The position numbers were made by a program, and so were the translations under genes. From an uncultured Pirellulaceae bacterium (GTDB taxonomy: Bacteria > Planctomycetota > Planctomycetia > Pirellulales > Pirellulaceae): DNA of 64,000 nt. The notes beneath the pieces are model-generated. The model saw only the letters and a list, made by a program, of their open reading frames with translations. It had not been told where the DNA came from and did not search any database. This document shows, piece by piece, positions 1 through 9,638 of this stretch; positions within the stretch are counted from its first letter, which is position 1; every line of letters starts with the position of its first letter. Location: NCBI GenBank assembly GCA_937928555.1, contig CALFWR010000060.1, positions 19,622-83,621 on the forward strand. The letters are read 5' to 3'.

Positions 1-1220
1 AAGAAGTCTACAAAGTCAAAAGGTCCGCCAACGGCATCATCCGCGACCCCGTCACGCTGCCTCCCGACGCGACCGTCGGCCACGCCAAAGAAATCATGCA
101 CCAGCACAATGTCTCTGGCGTCCCGATCACGCTAGCAGATGGCACTTTGACAGGAATTCTTACCCGTCGTGATCTTCGCTTTCTTGAGACCACCGAAATC
201 GCTGTTTCCGAGGTAATGACCGCAGATCCGTTGGTAACGGCTACGGGAAATGTAACGCTTGAGGAAGCTGAGAAAATTTTAACGGCAAAAAAGGTGGAGA
301 AGCTTTTACTGATTGACGAAGAAAGGAAACTGAAGGGCCTGATTACGATCAAGGACATCGACATCATGCGTCGGTTCCCCAACGCCTGCAAGGATTCCCA
401 AGGAAGACTTCGCGTTGGAGCCGCCGTCGGAGTACACGACCTCGAAAGAGTGGCTGCACTTATTGAAAAAGACGTCGACGTGCTGGTGGTAGACAGTGCT
501 CATGGTCACTCGAAAAACGTCATGGAGACGCTTCGGGAGATCAAGCTGAAATTTGACATCGATGTCATTGCCGGCAACGTCGCCACGGCCGAAGGCTGTC
601 ACGCGTTGATCGAAGCCGGCGCAGACGCGGTCAAGGTCGGAATCGGCCCGGGCAGTATCTGCACCACGCGAGTGGTCAGTGGCATTGGCGTACCCCAAGT
701 TTCGGCAGTTTACGAGGCAGCCAAAGAGGCTGACAAACACGACATACCGGTCATTGCCGACGGAGGCATTCGTTACTCGGGAGACATCACCAAAGCCATC
801 GCTGCTGGCGCAAGCTGCACGATGATCGGTGGACTGTTTGCCGGGTTAACCGAAAGCCCCGGGGACATGATCCTGTATCACGGAAGAAGCTTCAAAGTTT
901 ACCGTGGAATGGGATCGTTAGGTGCGATGGCCAAAGGGTCGAGTGAACGATACCGACAATCCGGATCAGGCACAGGAAAATTTGTGCCCGAGGGTGTTGA
1001 AGGTCGCGTTCCGTTCAAGGGGGCTTTGAGCGATTTTGTTTACCAGTTGGTTGGTGGACTGCGTGCCGGTATGGGCTACTGCGGGACACAAACCATCGAA
1101 GAACTGCGTAGGGATGCCATGTTTATTCAGGTGTCTCCCGCCAGTGTAAGAGAAAGTCACCCCCATGACATCGCAATCACACAAGAAGCACCCAACTACA
1201 GCACCGAAGCGGGAAGCTGA
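1..1220 (+). CDS. guaB: IMP dehydrogenase, C-terminal part (5' end outside window)
   Basis: Oxidises IMP to XMP with NAD, the committed step of GMP synthesis in the cytosol. The reading frame is open from base 3, so the start lies before the window; about 405 of the usual ~490 residues are visible. The tandem CBS domains come first (the visible part holds VSGVPIT and [12 protein letters not shown]). The barrel follows, with [10 protein letters not shown], the catalytic Cys loop [18 protein letters not shown] (nt 643-700), [11 protein letters not shown] and the flap [11 protein letters not shown]. All the key residues appear intact. The next gene starts inside its 3' end in another frame. Identification is secure. 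Confidence 0.97.
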   Translation, partial: EVYKVKRSANGIIRDPVTLPPDATVGHAKEIMHQHNVSGVPITLADGTLTGILTRRDLRFLETTEIAVSEVMTADPLVTATGNVTLEEAEKILTAKKVEKLLLIDEERKLKGLITIKDIDIMRRFPNACKDSQGRLRVGAAVGVHDLERVAALIEKDVDVLVVDSAHGHSKNVMETLREIKLKFDIDVIAGNVATAEGCHALIEAGADAVKVGIGPGSICTTRVVSGIGVPQVSAVYEAAKEADKHDIPVIADGGIRYSGDITKAIAAGASCTMIGGLFAGLTESPGDMILYHGRSFKVYRGMGSLGAMAKGSSERYRQSGSGTGKFVPEGVEGRVPFKGALSDFVYQLVGGLRAGMGYCGTQTIEELRRDAMFIQVSPASVRESHPHDIAITQEAPNYSTEAGS

Positions 1221-3336
1221 TTCCTCCGCTGTCAAAGCGTTCAACGCCGTGCGACACGGTCGGCTGGCCAAAGCCACACTCGCTCTGGCGATCGCTTTCT
1301 CATCAACCGCCGCAGGCCAGCAGAATGGCCACTACGCACCGCCGGTTCACATCCAGCCACAATCGTATTCCGTTTTCGAATCGCCTGACCAGCCCACTGC
1401 CACTGCCACTGGCATCGCTCCGCCAACCCAAATCGGCAGCAATCCTCAATACAACCGCCAAGCCAACGTGCCGGAAATGGATCAGGCGACTCGAATCGCC
1501 ATGATGGCTGATTACATGCGGCGTCAAAACGACACCGTCAAGTACGCTCGCGACGCTCAAGTCAACGCCGCGTTGCAGCAAAAAGACGGCGGCTTTTACA
1601 ACCCTTCCTACGCTGCACCAGCGGTCCGCCAACACGCTCACCCAACGCCACCAGCGCAAGGGGTCTACCAGCCTCCAGTCGCCCGAACCCGGCCGACTGC
1701 CGCGGCACAGACACGAACTTCCTCTGCCCAAGCTCGGCAACGACGTGTCGCCACCCAACAACGGCAATCTGCCCAAAGCCAAACGCAGCCTTCACGTCAG
1801 CAACCTTCCGGTGCGTCGCGTCAAGTCGGGCTTCAGGAACGCATTTCCGGTGTCTTCCGACGCCGACCACAAACCGCCACTCCGATTCCCGTAGCTCCTG
1901 TTCCCGTGGCAGCCACTCCAACAGTTGCCCATCGCGAACCCGAGATGACGGTTGAAAACGTCGTGCAGGAATTGCGACAGCCCATGCCGCGAGCACGCCA
2001 AGCACAACCGGCACCGCGACGAAAATCACCAACCCGCGCAATCGCGAAATCTCCAGATCGCGCAACAACTCGAATACCAACTCGATCGAGCGAGCCTGTC
2101 GCCCTTGTCGACCACATCACCGGCAACAGCAAAGGCCGATCCAGCGAGACAGTCATCCCCGGGTTCATTCCGCAGGACACACCCGAAGTTGACTTGCCGG
2201 CATTTGATTTTGAAGACTACACCGCTTCGCAGGCAAGCGAAATTCAGTTGGCCGCCAAACAGGAGGCTGTCGGCTCCGGCGTCCGGCCGGCTCAAAGAGC
2301 ACCAGCAACCGGCGAACGCCCCTCTTCGAATCAACTCGATGACTACGTTCCGCAGAACCCGCCGCCTCGATTCGCTCGTCGGCAAAGAGAAGCCTCCGTT
2401 TTCGACCAATCGCCGCGTCGCCTTCCGGCTCGCCCGGTTGCGGTCAACCAGCAACCCGCCGAAGGCTCTCCCTTTTCAACCGTCCCAAAAACGCAATTCC
2501 CCGAACAGGAAAACGAACTGCCGGGACGCGACAAGACATCACTGACCGACGTTCAGGATCGCGACTCTGCGGAGGAAGCTCGTCGGGCTCGAGAAAAGAG
2601 GCTTGATTCACTCACAGAAGACGACCTTGGGCTCGGAGACGATGATGATTTTGACGACACCGAGATCGAGGAAGATGATGAAGACCTCGGCCCACCGGTC
2701 TTTGACGATCGAGGCTGCGAAGAATTCCGCAGCTCGCTGTTGGACAAATCCATCCGCGACATTTCCCTCGACATCAGCCCTCCGGGCAGTTACCGGTCGG
2801 CGAATAAAGCGCAGATCTTCCGGACATGGACTGATAGTGCCGGCAACACCCTTGCCACCGGGACCATGGTCGACCTGCGACGCGGTTACGTGATCCTCGA
2901 CAGTGGCCAAAAGCTCGCCTATGCAAAACTTGGCAAACAAGACTGGGAAGCGATCGAAGAATTCTGGTTGCTACCATCGTCCTGCACCATCGGTGATCGC
3001 GGCAACCTCGCTCGCAATTGGTCTCCGCAAACGGTCACATGGCACGCGTCGAACCTCTGTCACAAACCGCTGTACTTTGAAAACGTCCAACTGGAGCGTT
3101 ACGGCCACTCGCATGGACCCTTCATGCAGCCGATTCAAACAACATTCCACTTCGTAGGAAGACTGCTCACCCTGCCGTACCAAACGGCAATCCACCCGCC
3201 GAATGAATGCCAGTACTCACTGGGATTCTACCGTCCGGGCAACTGTGCTCCGTGGCTGCTGGAGCCGATCCCGTTCTCGCGGGCCGGCATTCGCAGGCAA
3301 ACCCTCGTCTCGCTAGGCTTGGCCTTCATCCCCTAG
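1165..3336 (+). CDS. Secreted Pro/Gln-rich protein with SHD1-like segment and Cys-containing C-terminal domain
   Basis: Probably exported, function unknown. The ATG at 1165 overlaps the last 56 bp of guaB in another frame. A long basic N-region precedes a hydrophobic signal segment (about residues 36-52, [13 protein letters not shown]). Residues ~60-480 are low-complexity, rich in Gln, Pro, Arg and Ala, and likely disordered. An acidic stretch ([17 protein letters not shown]) leads into a segment [20 protein letters not shown] that resembles the SHD1 fold often seen in planctomycete secreted proteins. The last ~110 residues form a Cys/His-containing domain ([20 protein letters not shown]). 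A strong hairpin terminator follows. Domain naming rests on pattern only. Confidence 0.75.
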   Translation: MTSQSHKKHPTTAPKREADSSAVKAFNAVRHGRLAKATLALAIAFSSTAAGQQNGHYAPPVHIQPQSYSVFESPDQPTATATGIAPPTQIGSNPQYNRQANVPEMDQATRIAMMADYMRRQNDTVKYARDAQVNAALQQKDGGFYNPSYAAPAVRQHAHPTPPAQGVYQPPVARTRPTAAAQTRTSSAQARQRRVATQQRQSAQSQTQPSRQQPSGASRQVGLQERISGVFRRRPQTATPIPVAPVPVAATPTVAHREPEMTVENVVQELRQPMPRARQAQPAPRRKSPTRAIAKSPDRATTRIPTRSSEPVALVDHITGNSKGRSSETVIPGFIPQDTPEVDLPAFDFEDYTASQASEIQLAAKQEAVGSGVRPAQRAPATGERPSSNQLDDYVPQNPPPRFARRQREASVFDQSPRRLPARPVAVNQQPAEGSPFSTVPKTQFPEQENELPGRDKTSLTDVQDRDSAEEARRAREKRLDSLTEDDLGLGDDDDFDDTEIEEDDEDLGPPVFDDRGCEEFRSSLLDKSIRDISLDISPPGSYRSANKAQIFRTWTDSAGNTLATGTMVDLRRGYVILDSGQKLAYAKLGKQDWEAIEEFWLLPSSCTIGDRGNLARNWSPQTVTWHASNLCHKPLYFENVQLERYGHSHGPFMQPIQTTFHFVGRLLTLPYQTAIHPPNECQYSLGFYRPGNCAPWLLEPIPFSRAGIRRQTLVSLGLAFIP

Positions 3337-3397
3337 CGTTCCACGTATCACGATTCAACACCCAATTTGGGACTTCATGTCTCGAGGGCGATTGGTA

Positions 3398-3431
3398 GGC
3401 TGCGGAAGCTTTGCTTCCGCAGCCTTTTTTT
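3398..3431 (+). terminator. Rho-independent terminator
   Basis: A perfect 12-bp stem (GGCTGCGGAAGC / GCTTCCGCAGCC) with a 3-nt loop is followed directly by seven T. It lies 61 bp after the stop of the secreted-protein gene at 3336 and just before the heptamer array. The T run is on the + strand, so it should stop plus-strand transcription. Confidence 0.9.
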
Positions 3432-3432
3432 G

Positions 3433-3537
3433 CGCACTCCGCACACAGTACACCGCACTCCGCACACAGTACACCGCACTCAGTACACAGTACTCAGTAC
3501 TCGGTACTCGGTACTCGGTACTCAGTACTCAGTACTC
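3433..3537 (-). repeat. Heptamer tandem array (GAGTACC/GAGTACT, degenerate GTGTACT/GAGTGCG)
   Basis: Read on the minus strand, 15 consecutive 7-bp units run from 3537 down to 3433. The first seven are GAGTACT or GAGTACC. The rest drift into GTGTACT, GTGTGCG and GAGTGCG with a 21-bp higher-order pattern. The TGA stop of the Nramp-like gene is formed by a T plus the first GA of the first unit. The array sits between two convergent genes and next to a terminator. A second array in the same gene-relative orientation is at 24980-25091. Confidence 0.9.
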
Positions 3538-4897
3538 AACCTCCCAAAACACCAATCACCCCTCTCACCGCCACACCCCCGATCGCCACCACACTCACCC
3601 AAAACGCAACCTCAAACCCCCGCCCGGTCTTCAATCGTGAATTCCCCCTTCGGTACCTGAAATCAATCGCCGCATAAACCACCAACAGCAAAATCACCGT
3701 CGTAATCACCCCTCCGATAATCACCATGAAAGCCGGTGCTTCAAACGTCAGATACAAAACACTCCACAGCGCCGGAAACACCCACGAGAAAAACGCAATC
3801 GCCCGCCGACGCTGCCTTGCGTCGTGAAAGTCATACAACCCAATCTGGCTAAACGCATCCCCGAACAACCGACTCCACGCAGCAAGGGCCGCAAAGAGCG
3901 TCGAATAAAGCACAACAAACGCCCCGATCAGGAACACAACTTTCGCCTGCGGCCCAAGCGTTTCGGTATATAAACGCGACAACGTCTCCACCACCTGGGT
4001 GCTTTCTGGCACCAGGCCCCGCGAATGCAAAATCGCCGCCCCCAGCAGATAAAACGCCGCCGTCACCACCGTGTAAACCACCATCGACAGCAGCGCATCG
4101 ATGTACATGATCCGTATCCACCCCCGCGCTCGTCTCGCCCACTGCTCACTCCCGTCGTCCGAACCGGTGTACCGCGCGTAACCTTTCTCGATCAGCCAGT
4201 AGTTGTAAACCATGATCTCATCACCCCCGACACCGGTGATTCCAAACGCGCCCAACACAATCAACATCGCGCCTTCGCTGAGCGGAAACTGGAACGACAA
4301 ACCAGTTGCCAAATTCTCAACTGTTAACGCGTTTTCGGTGAACTGAAGCATCAGCAAAGACGTCAGCGTCAGCAACGTGAACAAACCAATCATCACAATC
4401 GCCGTTCGCTCGATTAGCAAGTAGTACCCCAGTGAAACCAGCAACGACACCGAAACCGCAAGGCACACCAGGAACACCCAAATCGGCACACCGGGAAAAA
4501 CCACCAACAGAATCAAAGCAACTCCACCGACAATCCCGCCAACCTGAACGCTTTTGACCAGCATCAGCACCAACCACGTCCACACCGACCAATTAGCCTT
4601 GCCAAATTTCGGCCCCGGTAACCGATTGAACGCTGCCATCGTCGTCTCGCCGGTTGCGATCGCGTGCCGACCAAACTCAAGCTGAATGGCGACCTTCACC
4701 AAACAACTAACCAGAATCACCCACAGCGCCACAAAACCCGCCTCGGCTCCCAGTCGCGTCGTCGCGATCAATTCCCCCGACCCTACAATCGAAGCAGAAA
4801 GAATCAGGCCCGGGCCAAGGTACCTCGCGCTTGCCCAAAATGTCCTCGGAGGCTCGACCACCGCGTCGGCAGAAAGCACATATGGATTTTCTTGCAT
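3536..4897 (-). CDS. Nramp-related metal/H+ transporter-like membrane protein
   Basis: Likely an inner-membrane transporter of the Nramp/APC superfamily; the substrate is not predictable. I chose the ATG at 4897 (MQENPYVLSADAVVEPP, 453 aa) because the upstream in-frame extension runs into the divergent HNH gene. The first helix reads GPGLILSASIVGSGELIATT, where classical Nramp proteins have the metal-binding DPGN motif. The later helix reads GITGVGGDEIMVYNYW, where classical members have MPH. The protein therefore belongs to a divergent branch and may not carry Mn or Fe. About 11 hydrophobic segments are visible. The stop codon is embedded in the heptamer array. Confidence 0.8.
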   Translation of the reverse strand: MQENPYVLSADAVVEPPRTFWASARYLGPGLILSASIVGSGELIATTRLGAEAGFVALWVILVSCLVKVAIQLEFGRHAIATGETTMAAFNRLPGPKFGKANWSVWTWLVLMLVKSVQVGGIVGGVALILLVVFPGVPIWVFLVCLAVSVSLLVSLGYYLLIERTAIVMIGLFTLLTLTSLLMLQFTENALTVENLATGLSFQFPLSEGAMLIVLGAFGITGVGGDEIMVYNYWLIEKGYARYTGSDDGSEQWARRARGWIRIMYIDALLSMVVYTVVTAAFYLLGAAILHSRGLVPESTQVVETLSRLYTETLGPQAKVVFLIGAFVVLYSTLFAALAAWSRLFGDAFSQIGLYDFHDARQRRRAIAFFSWVFPALWSVLYLTFEAPAFMVIIGGVITTVILLLVVYAAIDFRYRRGNSRLKTGRGFEVAFWVSVVAIGGVAVRGVIGVLGG

Positions 4898-4960
4898 GGA
4901 ATTCGCATCAGGAACCGCAGACTGTAATCCTGATACTATAAGCCGATCTAGGAGAAAAAG

Positions 4961-5245
4961 ATGGCCACCGAGAAGCGCTGTGAACTTTGCGGCAGATTTA
5001 CCAAACGCGGCACCACCGAACACCACCTGATCCCGCGCCGCTGCCACCGCAACAAATGGTTCAAAAAGAACTTCACACGCGAGCAGATGCGGGTAACGGT
5101 TTCACTTTGTCACGATTGCCACGCCGCCTGCCATCGCTTCGTCCCGCGAGAAAAAGAACTTGGGCGGCACTTTCATTCGCTTGAACTACTACTCAGCCAC
5201 CCGGAAATTTCTAAATTCGTCGCGTGGGTCGCAAAGCAAAGGTAA
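4961..5245 (+). CDS. Small HNH-type zinc/nuclease-like protein
   Basis: 94 aa, divergent from the Nramp-like gene, with a good ribosome binding site (AGGAGA) 7-8 nt before the ATG. It has CELC near residue 8, then TTEHHLIPR, then CHDCHAACHRF. This layout of two Cys pairs around an HH-containing centre is typical of small HNH domains that bind zinc and cut nucleic acid. No partner domain or neighbouring defence gene is present, so a free-standing HNH protein is the most that can be said. It could also be a structural zinc protein. Confidence 0.75.
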   Translation: MATEKRCELCGRFTKRGTTEHHLIPRRCHRNKWFKKNFTREQMRVTVSLCHDCHAACHRFVPREKELGRHFHSLELLLSHPEISKFVAWVAKQR

Positions 5246-5269
5246 CCGGCCAATCAGCAGGATCGCGCC

Positions 5270-5866
5270 TCAATTTGCACCGCCAAGCACCTTGGGCCAG
5301 TACTTGCAAGGCAGAACCATGATCGAAGGTGTGTCCCGATGAGTCAGAATCGGCATGAATCTACTGGTAATTGTTCCGCCAGGAAGATGCTTACGCTCAA
5401 ACTGAATGACTGACATTTGGCACGCAATATTGCCCGTCAATCTCGACGGCACCTCCATGCCCAGTGGCCGACTGAGTTCATTCTGCAAACGATCCGCAAA
5501 CGCTTGCAACGCCGGGTCGCCCAGGTTTTTCTTGCCCTTGTACGAAAACAGTCCCGCAGCACAATCGGTCAGTAGCGATGGCCGATCATCCATCCGCAAA
5601 TCCGTGGAAAACAGCATCGCCCCTGGAAGATTCCCACGTCCGGGCTCGAACATCAACGCATTGGCCTGAACGATTGCCCCCCAGACGATTTGGCCTTCGG
5701 AGAACAGCAGCTTTGCTTTGGCGACCTGCTGGGCAAGTTCTTTGTCGAACATCTTTTGCAGAAACCCAAGACGAACTTTATGCTCGGACTTGAAACGTCG
5801 CGGGCATCTCCCGGCCGCAATTCGTGTCTGCTCAATGAGACTTTTGAAGTCCGGATTGTTAGCCAT
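5270..5866 (-). CDS. Protein of unknown function, translationally coupled to the SelW-like gene
   Basis: 198 aa from ATG 5866. The start overlaps the stop of the upstream SelW-like gene (ATGGCTAA), which indicates coupled translation. The longer open frame extends to 6079 but that extension is only the SelW-like gene read in another frame. No signal peptide or membrane segment is visible and I recognise no family. Four Cys are present (GRCPRRF, DCAAG, NIACQM, LPCKY). It is the last gene of a LON-domain / SelW-like / unknown operon, so a redox or protein quality link is possible but unproven. Confidence 0.7.
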   Translation of the reverse strand: MANNPDFKSLIEQTRIAAGRCPRRFKSEHKVRLGFLQKMFDKELAQQVAKAKLLFSEGQIVWGAIVQANALMFEPGRGNLPGAMLFSTDLRMDDRPSLLTDCAAGLFSYKGKKNLGDPALQAFADRLQNELSRPLGMEVPSRLTGNIACQMSVIQFERKHLPGGTITSRFMPILTHRDTPSIMVLPCKYWPKVLGGAN

Positions 5867-6092
5867 GCAATTCCCTGAGCTTTGCCACCACAACACCCTC
5901 TTCGGGAAACTGGTTCCCGTTCGCATGGCGAGAGTAAACCATCTCATCGCCCAGTTTGATGTCGTAGATCCCCCCGCCACCGCGAATGACCTCGCACTCG
6001 GCTTCCGGGAATTCCTTTTTAATTTCTTCCACCAGACCGGTGGCTCTCGGGAGAAAGTTTCATTCTCCGCAGTACTCAATCGAAATTTTCAT
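5859..6092 (-). CDS. SelW-like (Rdx family) selenoprotein candidate with in-frame TGA as selenocysteine
   Basis: Reading from ATG 6092 gives MKISIEYCGE, then TGA (6062-6060), then NFLPRATGLVEEIKKEFPEA and on to a TAA at 5861-5859, 77 residues in all. The CxxU site after a beta strand, followed by IYDIKLGDEMVYSRHANG and FPEEG, matches the thioredoxin-like SelW/SelT/Rdx family, where this position is Sec or Cys. The coding pattern continues smoothly through the TGA and the reading ends by overlapping the next gene, so this is not a random stop. A hairpin resembling a bacterial SECIS follows the TGA. Selenocysteine machinery (SelA, SelB, SelC, SelD) is not in the window. Gene callers will miss or truncate it. 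Confidence 0.85.
6029..6043 (-). promoter_or_regulatory. SECIS-like hairpin
   Basis: On the minus strand CCACC-GGTCT-GGTGG forms a 5-bp stem with a 5-nt loop that begins 16 nt after the in-frame TGA at 6062-6060. Bacterial SECIS elements lie just downstream of UGA inside the coding region, and the E. coli fdhF element has a GGUCU-type apical loop. The loop match and the spacing support recoding. The stem is short and SelB binding cannot be judged by eye. Confidence 0.65.
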
Positions 6093-6109
6093 AACGGTCC
6101 TTTTCGCAA

Positions 6110-6817
6110 CTAGTTCAAACTGAAATCTGGTGGAAACTCACGTCCTTCACCAGTTGAATCTTCGATCGCCGAATCCTCCGATGGCAGCGCATCCAACGTG
6201 CCCAACACCAGCTTCACGCGGCGCAGCACATCGGTCATCGAAAGCGCCGCCTGCTGCTGCTCCACCGGCGCGCCCGACGCGTAGCATATCAAATCTGCCA
6301 ACTGACCCAACTCAATTTCGTCGCTCAACAGGTGCTTGACTGATTCCCGGTCGAAAGACTCGTCCAACTGCCGGTGCTTGATAAATCCATCAAGCAACTT
6401 CTTTCGAAGAATCGAATCCGACGGCGCAGCATCGTGGATATCATCCAGCAACTCGACCCTTGCCTGTCGGTAGGGTGTCCTGACATCCAACTCCTGAACG
6501 ATTTTCGCCCGCCGCATCCCGGCCAGCAAAAGGTTGTATCGCCCGTCTTCCAACTGCGAGTGGGTCATTACTTTGCCGATGCAAACCGTCGGATAAATCT
6601 CCGGATTCTCGCGGGAAAGATTCTGGGAATCGGGTATCGAAAGCGCCGTTGTGATCAGGTCGTCATCGATCAAACTGTCTTCAATCAACTGCAGATATCG
6701 GGGTTCGAACAAATGCAGCCCCTGCACAACCCCCGGAAACAGCACCAGATTGGGCAGCGGAAAGAGCCGAACAATGCCGGAGAAGGAATCTGGAAGTTGA
6801 AAATCCGCTGTAGCCAT
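6110..6817 (-). CDS. LON substrate-binding domain protein (Lon N-domain, stand-alone)
   Basis: 235 aa. The start of the LON (PUA-like) domain is typical: VRLFPLPNLVLFPGVVQGLHLFEPRY, followed by GKVMTHSQLEDGRYNLLLAG. There is no AAA+ ATPase or protease domain, so it is a stand-alone LON-domain protein of the kind found in many bacteria, probably binding unfolded or damaged protein, though its role is not established. It is the first gene of a minus-strand operon with the SelW-like gene 17 bp downstream, and divergent from dcd with a 141-bp shared promoter region. Confidence 0.85.
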   Translation of the reverse strand: MATADFQLPDSFSGIVRLFPLPNLVLFPGVVQGLHLFEPRYLQLIEDSLIDDDLITTALSIPDSQNLSRENPEIYPTVCIGKVMTHSQLEDGRYNLLLAGMRRAKIVQELDVRTPYRQARVELLDDIHDAAPSDSILRKKLLDGFIKHRQLDESFDRESVKHLLSDEIELGQLADLICYASGAPVEQQQAALSMTDVLRRVKLVLGTLDALPSEDSAIEDSTGEGREFPPDFSLN

Positions 6818-6958
6818 AACTCAATTCACTGATCCACGTCGCAACTAACAGTAAAGGCATTTCAGGAGACCGTCAATCAGCTCGCTGGTTGACAGAATCA
6901 CCGTACCGACACAAAATTTTGCCTCATCGCATCCCCCGACTCCATCGCTGCTCCGCCC

Positions 6959-7528
6959 ATGATTCTGTCCGGACAAGAAATCGCCAACAACCTCGGGGAC
7001 AACATAAAGATTGACCCGTTCTGCCCGGAAAACCTTAACCCAAACAGTTACAACCTTACACTTCACCAGGACATCATGACCTACGAAGAGGTCGTCCTGG
7101 ACATGAAGAAAAGCAATCGGGTTCGACGAATGAAGATCCCCCAGTCGGGCATGGTTCTGGAGCCCAATCGCCTTTATCTGGCTCGAACGATCGAGCATAC
7201 CGAAACCCACAATTTGGTTCCCATGATCGAAGGCCGCTCTTCGATTGGCCGTTTGGGCCTGTTCGTTCACGTGACTGCGGGGTTCGGCGACGTGGGCTTC
7301 AAGGGATTCTGGACGCTGGAAATGTTTGCCGTTCAGCCGGTTAAAATCTACCCCGGTGTCGCCATCGCCCAGATCTTTTACCACCAGATCAATGGCCAAA
7401 TCAAAGAGTACGTCAGCAACAAGTACCAGAACAACACCGATATCCAACCAAGCCTCCTCTACAAGGAGCTTAACCCCGACGGCGTCACCGAGGACGATGA
7501 CCAGATGACACTGGGATTCAGAAAGTAA
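6959..7528 (+). CDS. dcd: dCTP deaminase
   Basis: Deaminates dCTP to dUTP to feed thymidylate synthesis (or straight to dUMP in bifunctional members). 189 aa, normal family length. The trimeric dUTPase-like fold is marked by LNPNSYNLTLH, the motif EGRSSIGRLGLFVH with the conserved Ser and Arg, then TAGFGDVGFKGFWTLEM containing the catalytic Glu. The C-terminal part reads YPGVAIAQIFYHQ. Whether it is mono- or bifunctional cannot be told from sequence inspection. Confidence 0.93.
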   Translation: MILSGQEIANNLGDNIKIDPFCPENLNPNSYNLTLHQDIMTYEEVVLDMKKSNRVRRMKIPQSGMVLEPNRLYLARTIEHTETHNLVPMIEGRSSIGRLGLFVHVTAGFGDVGFKGFWTLEMFAVQPVKIYPGVAIAQIFYHQINGQIKEYVSNKYQNNTDIQPSLLYKELNPDGVTEDDDQMTLGFRK

Positions 7529-7816
7529 CTCCTGCACCGCCTTGATCGCGAATCGCCCGATTGTCGCGCCACCTGCCAAATGCGTTGGAAAGCTGCCTTC
7601 CCTAGCAGTCGCTACCCCGCGATTGGTTCTGCTGCCAGTATCTACCTGTCAAACTTTTCTGGCAGTGCGGATCGTATCGCGGCACACTCTCGAAGCTTTT
7701 TCATTTTTCTGATATCGCTAAAGTTCGCGCTTGTTTGCCAGCGGTGTGGTTGTAAATTTTCCGTTGTCGGGAACGAGATTTCTTCCCCATGGCAATCCAC
7801 AACCCGTTTTTGATTC

Positions 7817-8368
7817 ATGAGCGACGTCGACTTACTTCTTCAAAACGCAAGGCTCCGCGACGAGATTGAGCCCTACATGGACGAGTCCGTGTACCTTGTC
7901 GATCTTGATCGCATGTCCGTTGACAATGAAAACGAGTTTCTCCGCTCGTTGCTGGACTGGGAAAAAGCTCCCGTGCTACCGATCTCGAAATGGTTCGAGC
8001 CCGAATTGACCCTGCAGCCACACCATGGGCTGGATGACCACCAGCTTCGCACCAGCCTCTATCAGACAATCAAAAAGCTTCACCAAAAGCGGATCGTGCT
8101 CGAGTACACCGGGCACCTCTCCGAAAGGCAACTGTACTGCCTTGTGATTCGGGATATCCTACCGGCGCAGGAAAAACGGGTCTCGTTGAGAGGCACATGG
8201 CTGCGTTGGCAGTGCATCGACATCGTCGAAGACGAAGAATCGTGGTTGCGGTTTTACGCCAACGACGATGAACGCGACCTGTGGCAATCCGAAAACCTGC
8301 TTCCCTTGCCTCCAAAGCAGCAACTTCCCTTCGATCGTGACTTGCCTGGCACAAACACTCCCCAGTAG
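7817..8368 (+). CDS. Conserved-looking protein of unknown function
   Basis: 183 aa, acidic, no signal peptide or membrane segment. Notable stretches are NEFLRSLLDWEKAPVLPISKWF and LLPLPPKQQLPF near the end. I recognise no family. The 288 bp between dcd and this gene show no convincing gene or RNA. The coding frame is well supported by codon pattern and by the absence of competing frames. A copy of the 187-bp element follows 36 bp after its stop. Confidence 0.7.
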   Translation: MSDVDLLLQNARLRDEIEPYMDESVYLVDLDRMSVDNENEFLRSLLDWEKAPVLPISKWFEPELTLQPHHGLDDHQLRTSLYQTIKKLHQKRIVLEYTGHLSERQLYCLVIRDILPAQEKRVSLRGTWLRWQCIDIVEDEESWLRFYANDDERDLWQSENLLPLPPKQQLPFDRDLPGTNTPQ

Positions 8369-8404
8369 CTGCCCGCTTCAGTCCCGCCAACAGAGATCCA
8401 CCAG

Positions 8405-8591
8405 CCCGGATTATTCATGAGGCGTGGGCGTCAGAATCAGTACCGACAGTGATCCGCGACTCTGATGCGATGAAACGATCGCTGTGATTTTCATCTACCA
8501 GACGATTTACATTTCTTGTTGAAATTCAGCTTTTCCCTTGCTCCCGTTGGCCAGACGTAGAATCAACGCCCGTCGTCGTGAATAATCCGGG
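8405..8591 (-). repeat. 187-bp inverted-repeat element, copy A
   Basis: Full-length copy in reverse orientation. It begins CCCGGATTATTCATGA and ends with TCGTGAATAATCCGGG, i.e. imperfect terminal inverted repeats of about 27 bp. It lies between convergent genes and ends one base before the stop codon of the deacetylase gene. It carries no gene of its own. Other copies are listed below as B to I. Confidence 0.9.
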
Positions 8592-8592
8592 A

Positions 8593-9600
8593 TCAGGAAG
8601 TCGCTGAAGATTTCGCGATGTCAGGAGCCGCGCCAAGTGGTGCCACTGAAACGGTGCTAGCCGGAATCTCGCGTTGACGAACCAATTCCACATGGTCCCT
8701 CATGCCGACGACCTCGAAATCTTTTTGCAGTATTTCCATGCATTCAGTCATCAGCAGCATTTTCTTTTCCCGTGGCTGATCCATTCCGGGAAAAAACGAC
8801 AGATCCTGATCGTCGTCATAGCCCATGAAATCCAAGGGATGCATAAGCAAATGGGGCTCCACCGACATCAACCGGCAGAGCTTGACCGCCATCCAGAAAT
8901 AGAGCTTCGCCAGGGTGGTCGAAAACCGTCCCAGAAACAGGAGATAGCTACCGTGAATCGGCAGCCTGAAGATCGGCATGGTTGTGACGGGCATTTCCAC
9001 AAGTTCACGGCCGCGCCAACTGAACTTCCACGGATTAAGTGACTTGAACCCGTCAGTGAAACGACCGAACAGCTCCTTGCGGTCTTCTTTTTCTTCCCGT
9101 GACAATCGAGAGCTGAGAAAGTAGTAAAGCCTCGCAACGGGCCCCAGAAAAGTTGGAAACGTGGTTCCATCGTAAACGTAGCCTCGCCGCATCAAAGTCC
9201 GTAGCACTTCATCAGAGAGACTGAAGCCCGGGCCACGAAACCCCCTGGGTATCTGACCGGTTGCGTTGTAGATGCTTCGCTCGGAACGCTCGAACTCTTC
9301 CTCCAATTTTTCTGGTGGATAAAGGTGAAGCCATGGCTCATGTCGAAACGAATGATTGGCGACTTCGTGCCCACGTCGCGAAATCGAATCCAACGCTGCG
9401 AGATTGCCTTCGTCTTCGGCGTCCTGACCAACGATAAAAAAAGTGCTGCGAATCGCCCGCTGGTCCAGCCAGTCAAGAATGCGCGGAACGATCATCGGAA
9501 GGTAACTGGGCATTGACTCCCAGTTCGGATCACCGTGGGCTTTCAAATACGCCCATTTATTATCCAAGTCGATCGAGCAACTGGCAAAATGTTTCGTCAT
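8593..9600 (-). CDS. Polysaccharide deacetylase (NodB homology, carbohydrate esterase 4 type)
   Basis: 335 aa from ATG 9600; an in-frame TTG at 9627 is an alternative. The NodB-like domain shows CSIDLDNKWAYL at the start, where CE4 enzymes have the catalytic Asp. RSTFFIVGQDAE, GHEVANHSFRHEP (metal-binding His pair HSFRH) and GFRGPGFSL follow. This set fits metal-dependent removal of acetyl groups from a glycan, or an enzyme of the same fold. It is the last gene of the exopolysaccharide operon, so the secreted polymer is the likely substrate. No signal peptide is seen, so it may act on cytoplasmic intermediates. Confidence 0.85.
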   Translation of the reverse strand: MTKHFASCSIDLDNKWAYLKAHGDPNWESMPSYLPMIVPRILDWLDQRAIRSTFFIVGQDAEDEGNLAALDSISRRGHEVANHSFRHEPWLHLYPPEKLEEEFERSERSIYNATGQIPRGFRGPGFSLSDEVLRTLMRRGYVYDGTTFPTFLGPVARLYYFLSSRLSREEKEDRKELFGRFTDGFKSLNPWKFSWRGRELVEMPVTTMPIFRLPIHGSYLLFLGRFSTTLAKLYFWMAVKLCRLMSVEPHLLMHPLDFMGYDDDQDLSFFPGMDQPREKKMLLMTECMEILQKDFEVVGMRDHVELVRQREIPASTVSVAPLGAAPDIAKSSATS

Positions 9601-9638
9601 CGGCGTAAACCCGCGAATCTGGTGCAAACTTTAATTTT

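Noticed and set aside
5867..6079. N-terminal extension of the 198-aa protein to 6079
   Set aside because: The extension is an out-of-frame reading of the SelW-like gene, which has the better family match and a start overlap at 5866.
6845..7579. Long minus-strand ORF of 244 codons opposite dcd
   Set aside because: It is an antisense shadow of dcd, whose product has clear family motifs.
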